From: a virus
Virus record (IMG/VR): IMGVR_UViG_3300023116_000439
Span: 1-21,040 of that record
DNA: 21,040 bases
Direction: 5' to 3' (one strand)
Of the stretch, positions 17,917 to 21,040 are shown in pieces. The notes under the pieces are model-generated. The model had not been told where the DNA came from. It saw only the letters and a list, made by a program, of their open reading frames with translations, and searched no databases. Each line of letters begins with the position of its first letter. The first letter of the stretch is position 1. The position numbers were made by a program, and so were the translations under genes.

Positions 17917-20900
17917 ATGGCACTAACAAGATTACAGAATATCATCTCATCTGTTGAAGGAAGAATTTTATATGTAAATCCGGACGATTTTGATTCTACA
18001 GATGGAATTGATAATAAAGGTAATTCCCCTCTTAGACCATTTAAAACAATTGCAAGAGCAATGTTGGAAGTTGCTCGATATTCTTATGTAAGTGCGGGAA
18101 CTGCTGATGATAAATTTGATCAGTTTACTATATTACTTTATCCTGGAGATCATATAGTTGATAATAGACCAGGAGATTATGCTTATAAATTAGACAATGG
18201 TAATTTTGTTGCTAGTATTTCTACTACCTTTACTTCCACTCCAGTTGTAGGTAATTTTGGATGGAACGCAATTACTAAAGAGTACAGTGATCTTTACCGA
18301 GTAACAAATTCTCCTAGAGGTGGACTTATTGTACCTAGAGGAGTTTCTATTATTGGTCTTGATTTAAGAAAGACGAAGATTAGACCTAAATTTGTTCCTT
18401 CAATTGGGTCAAACAGTGCAACAAAAACTAGAACAATTACTTATGACGTACTTGCTTCTACTCCCAATCAAATTACATTAACTTCAGTTAGTGGTGAAGC
18501 ATCTGGCGATGAGGGTAATATTAATTCATTGTATATTGGATCTATTTTTGATACTGGTGTGCAGGATGCAACAGGTGCTAACGTAATACTTCCCGGAACT
18601 ACTATTACTGGTGTTGAATCATTAGGTGCTAATGTAGTAGTTTCTATTTCCAAGCCACATCTTTATACGTCCGATATTAATAGCAATACGGCAACACTTA
18701 GTGTTCCTTTTGATGATGATAATAGTAGATCTGCTATATTTAAAATAACTGGTGGATGCTATTTCTGGCAGTTTAGTATTTTTGATGGAGATCCTGCTGG
18801 AATTTATCAAAATTCTCAAACCATAATTCCTCAAAACTCTTGGAATATAACCAAATCTGACAAGAGTCACACTAGATTGACAGTATTTGAATATGCAACA
18901 TTACATGAACTTGAAGTATTTTATCGAAAAATATCTGATGCTATTACATTAATTACTGCTGATAAAATTGAACCAAGAATACAAGAGAATAGAATTGTTG
19001 GTCCATTAGCAGACACTGTTGGTATTGTACAAGTACAGAGAAATAATAATGTTGTAACAGTAACTTTAGAATCTGAACTTAATTTAACTGAAGGTAATTT
19101 TGTAAAGATATCTGGAGAAGTAACTGGAATTCCTAATTTTGATGGCGTTTATACTGGGGAGAAGCAAGTTTCTTCAGTACCTTCCAAAAACCAATTTGTA
19201 TATATTTTAAGCACCGCTGAAGTTTCTGTTCTTAGTGGAGAAGACGATGCAGATGGTGGTACTGCCGGAGTTCAGATAACTTATGCTACTAATCCAGATC
19301 TTGTATCAGTAGAAGTAGAGATTGATACTGTTGAATCTGCTTCTCCATACATCTTTAACATTTCAATGAGATCTGTTTATGGCATGTGTGGTATGCACGC
19401 TGATGGATCTAGGGCAACTGGATTTAAATCAATGGTGGTTGCTCAATACACAGGTATTTCACTTCAGAAAAAAGATGAAGCATTTACTTTATACAATGGG
19501 TCTGAATACACACCACAAAGTGCAGGATCTGGGGCACATACTAATCCAGAAGTAATTTACTTACCAACTGAAAGAAGTTATCATATTAAAGCATCAAATC
19601 GTGCAGTAATTCAAGCTGTATCCGTATTTGCTGTTGGTTTTGCAGATCATTTCCTTGCAGTTAATGGTGGAGATATGTCCATCACTAACTCTAATAGTAA
19701 TTTTGGATCAAATGCATTGATTTCTAGTGGATTTAGTGACGTTGCATTTGAGAAAGATTCTCTTGGTACAATTACTCACATTATACCACCAAGAAATATT
19801 GAATCTAATCTAAAAAATATTTTCTGGGAAACGATTAACGTTGATAAAACTTTAAATTCTATTGCTCCAGACGCAAGATTGTATTTGAATGGAAGGGAAG
19901 ATATTTTAGTAATTGATACTGCTGGCACAGACTTTACATTGAATGCTAGTTATAATGTATTACTAAACAATGTAGACACAAATATAACTGCTACAGTAAC
20001 TGGACTTGGTAGAAATGGATCAGTAACTACGTTAAACCTTCCAAGCATTGGGTCCTTGCAACCTGGCGATAGAGTCACTATTGAAAACAATACACCAGGA
20101 TCGGCACCATGTACATTTATCATTGGTGGTGCCCTTACAAGTAAAGCTGGTATTTTTAATGTTGGTGAAAGATCTTTAGATAAATTCCAAAATACTGTAG
20201 CAGAGACTGTTAAAATTCCTTTATTTGCAAATTCAACTGCTACTGCACAAACATTACAAGAAGCAACTATAGTAAAGAATATTGGTAATAATAATGTATT
20301 TGAATATGATAACAATTTAAATAATTGGTATGTTAGTGTATCTACAACCAATAATAACATTTATACAGCATTATTTAATAATACAAAATACGGTTCTGCT
20401 AACAATGGCATTGTTGTTACTCCAACTTCTTTCTTAGAAAGATTTGTTGATGAAAGATTAGACGATGACAAAATCTATAGACTTAGATATGTAACTCGTA
20501 AAAATGGCAATAGATTACCAGCATTCCCTCAAACTGGTTACATTATTCAACCAAAACGTGGAAGTGATATTTTAGGATTAGGTGACAGATTTACCGACGC
20601 ATCTAATTTATTGTTATTGAATAAAGCAGCAATGGCAAATGAAGTTGTTGCTAGATTTAAATCTAGCGTAGGAGCACTTAATAATCCAAATGCAGATTCT
20701 ACAAAACAATGTGTAAGTGATTTAATTTCTATAATTGAAACTGTTGCTCATAATATTAGATACGGTGGTAACGATAAAGTACATGATGGTGCTTCACTTT
20801 ATCTTTCTGGTGGAATTGCCGCAAGTGCTATTCAGGGAGAACGTGACCAGACAGTTCAGATGATTAACTCTGATACCAGTAGTGGGGATTCATTTGATGG

Positions 20901-21040
20901 ACTAAAGGTATTAATGGCAAATGTGATCAATAACAATCAAACTGGATCTCCAGTTAATGCTAGATCGTATGGGTCTAAGGTTGCTGGAACCCAAGGCACT
21001 GAAGATATTGGACCTGTATATATTACAGGAGAAGAGCAAT
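17917..21040 (+). CDS. Very large virion structural protein with beta-helix domains (5' part, partial)
   Basis: The frame stays open from ATG 17917 to the end of the window (at least 1041 codons, no stop). Residues about 17-90 (R-I-L-Y-V-N-P-D-D-F-D, then G-N-S-P-L-R-P-F-K-T-I-A-R-A and I-L-L-Y-P-G-D-H) match the start of pectin-lyase-like right-handed beta-helix proteins. Residues about 550-610 show the typical rungs (I-K-A-S-N-R-A-V-I, F-L-A-V-N-G-G-D-M, F-G-S-N-A-L-I-S-S-G-F-S). A helical module K-Q-C-V-S-D-L-I-S-I-I-E-T-V-A-H-N-I-R-Y lies near 930-950. Homologues in T4-like cyanophages are large virion proteins, sometimes named VrlC; a tail-fibre or baseplate-rim role is plausible, but I cannot tell which. 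It has its own late promoter and AGGA ribosome binding site. Confidence 0.82.
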   Translation, partial: MALTRLQNIISSVEGRILYVNPDDFDSTDGIDNKGNSPLRPFKTIARAMLEVARYSYVSAGTADDKFDQFTILLYPGDHIVDNRPGDYAYKLDNGNFVASISTTFTSTPVVGNFGWNAITKEYSDLYRVTNSPRGGLIVPRGVSIIGLDLRKTKIRPKFVPSIGSNSATKTRTITYDVLASTPNQITLTSVSGEASGDEGNINSLYIGSIFDTGVQDATGANVILPGTTITGVESLGANVVVSISKPHLYTSDINSNTATLSVPFDDDNSRSAIFKITGGCYFWQFSIFDGDPAGIYQNSQTIIPQNSWNITKSDKSHTRLTVFEYATLHELEVFYRKISDAITLITADKIEPRIQENRIVGPLADTVGIVQVQRNNNVVTVTLESELNLTEGNFVKISGEVTGIPNFDGVYTGEKQVSSVPSKNQFVYILSTAEVSVLSGEDDADGGTAGVQITYATNPDLVSVEVEIDTVESASPYIFNISMRSVYGMCGMHADGSRATGFKSMVVAQYTGISLQKKDEAFTLYNGSEYTPQSAGSGAHTNPEVIYLPTERSYHIKASNRAVIQAVSVFAVGFADHFLAVNGGDMSITNSNSNFGSNALISSGFSDVAFEKDSLGTITHIIPPRNIESNLKNIFWETINVDKTLNSIAPDARLYLNGREDILVIDTAGTDFTLNASYNVLLNNVDTNITATVTGLGRNGSVTTLNLPSIGSLQPGDRVTIENNTPGSAPCTFIIGGALTSKAGIFNVGERSLDKFQNTVAETVKIPLFANSTATAQTLQEATIVKNIGNNNVFEYDNNLNNWYVSVSTTNNNIYTALFNNTKYGSANNGIVVTPTSFLERFVDERLDDDKIYRLRYVTRKNGNRLPAFPQTGYIIQPKRGSDILGLGDRFTDASNLLLLNKAAMANEVVARFKSSVGALNNPNADSTKQCVSDLISIIETVAHNIRYGGNDKVHDGASLYLSGGIAASAIQGERDQTVQMINSDTSSGDSFDGLKVLMANVINNNQTGSPVNARSYGSKVAGTQGTEDIGPVYITGEEQ

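Noticed and set aside
1-21040. CRISPR arrays, insertion sequences, integrase or attachment sites
   Set aside because: No spaced direct repeats, transposase or recombinase genes were seen; the only tandem repeats are coding.

Overview
The window is a contiguous piece of a T4-like cyanophage (contractile-tailed myovirus of marine Synechococcus or Prochlorococcus). The basis is a run of recognisable T4 homologues (gp32, gp33-like, gp53, gp48, gp4, gp54-like, gp26, gp27, gp5 OB-fold), T4-type late promoter boxes (TATAAATA/CTAAATA), AT-rich codon use, and genes typical of cyanophages: a phycoerythrobilin synthase (pebS), a CP12-like Calvin-cycle regulator and a tRNA cluster. The exact host genus cannot be read from the sequence.

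Layout. (1) 1-433: C-terminal end of the ssDNA-binding protein gp32, closed by a strong intrinsic terminator; then a late-promoter-driven gp33-like late transcription factor. (2) 889-3337, minus strand: a compact operon gp4 > unknown 151 aa protein > gp48 > gp53, converging on gp33 with stops overlapping in TTAA. (3) 3337-3384: a short divergent control region with late promoters on both strands. (4) 3384-15761, plus strand: tail and baseplate-hub operon: gp54-like tube initiator, gp26 with a probable -1 frameshift extension (tape-measure chaperone type), a tape measure carrying an M23 endopeptidase domain, a 1010 aa tail protein with a SleB-like hydrolase domain, gp27, CP12-like, gp5-like OB-fold hub protein, and a separate beta-helical spike protein. 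(5) 15762-17867: accessory module that begins with a perfect sigma70 promoter and contains small unknown genes, pebS and five tRNAs (Leu-UAA twice, Thr-UGU, Ile-UAU, Met-CAU). (6) 17872-end: a late promoter and the start of a very large beta-helix structural protein that runs off the window.

How they work together. Regions 2-4 and 6 encode particle assembly (head completion, tube initiation and capping, tape measure and its chaperone, hub, spike, wedge, fibre-like protein) and carry late promoter boxes read by the phage sigma factor/gp33 apparatus. Region 5 looks like an early or middle module: host-type promoters, codon-supply tRNAs for AT-rich codons, and pebS, which uses host ferredoxin to make phycoerythrobilin. 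CP12 is a metabolic gene placed inside a late structural operon.

Most notable: a canonical T_TTT_TTC slippery heptamer at the end of gp26 that opens a 63-codon extension ending in an ATGA overlap with the tape-measure gene; the T4 gp5 spike apparently split over two genes with no lysozyme domain, while two different cell-wall hydrolase domains sit in the preceding large tail proteins; a CP12 homologue between hub genes; and two different tRNA-Leu(UAA) genes in one cluster.
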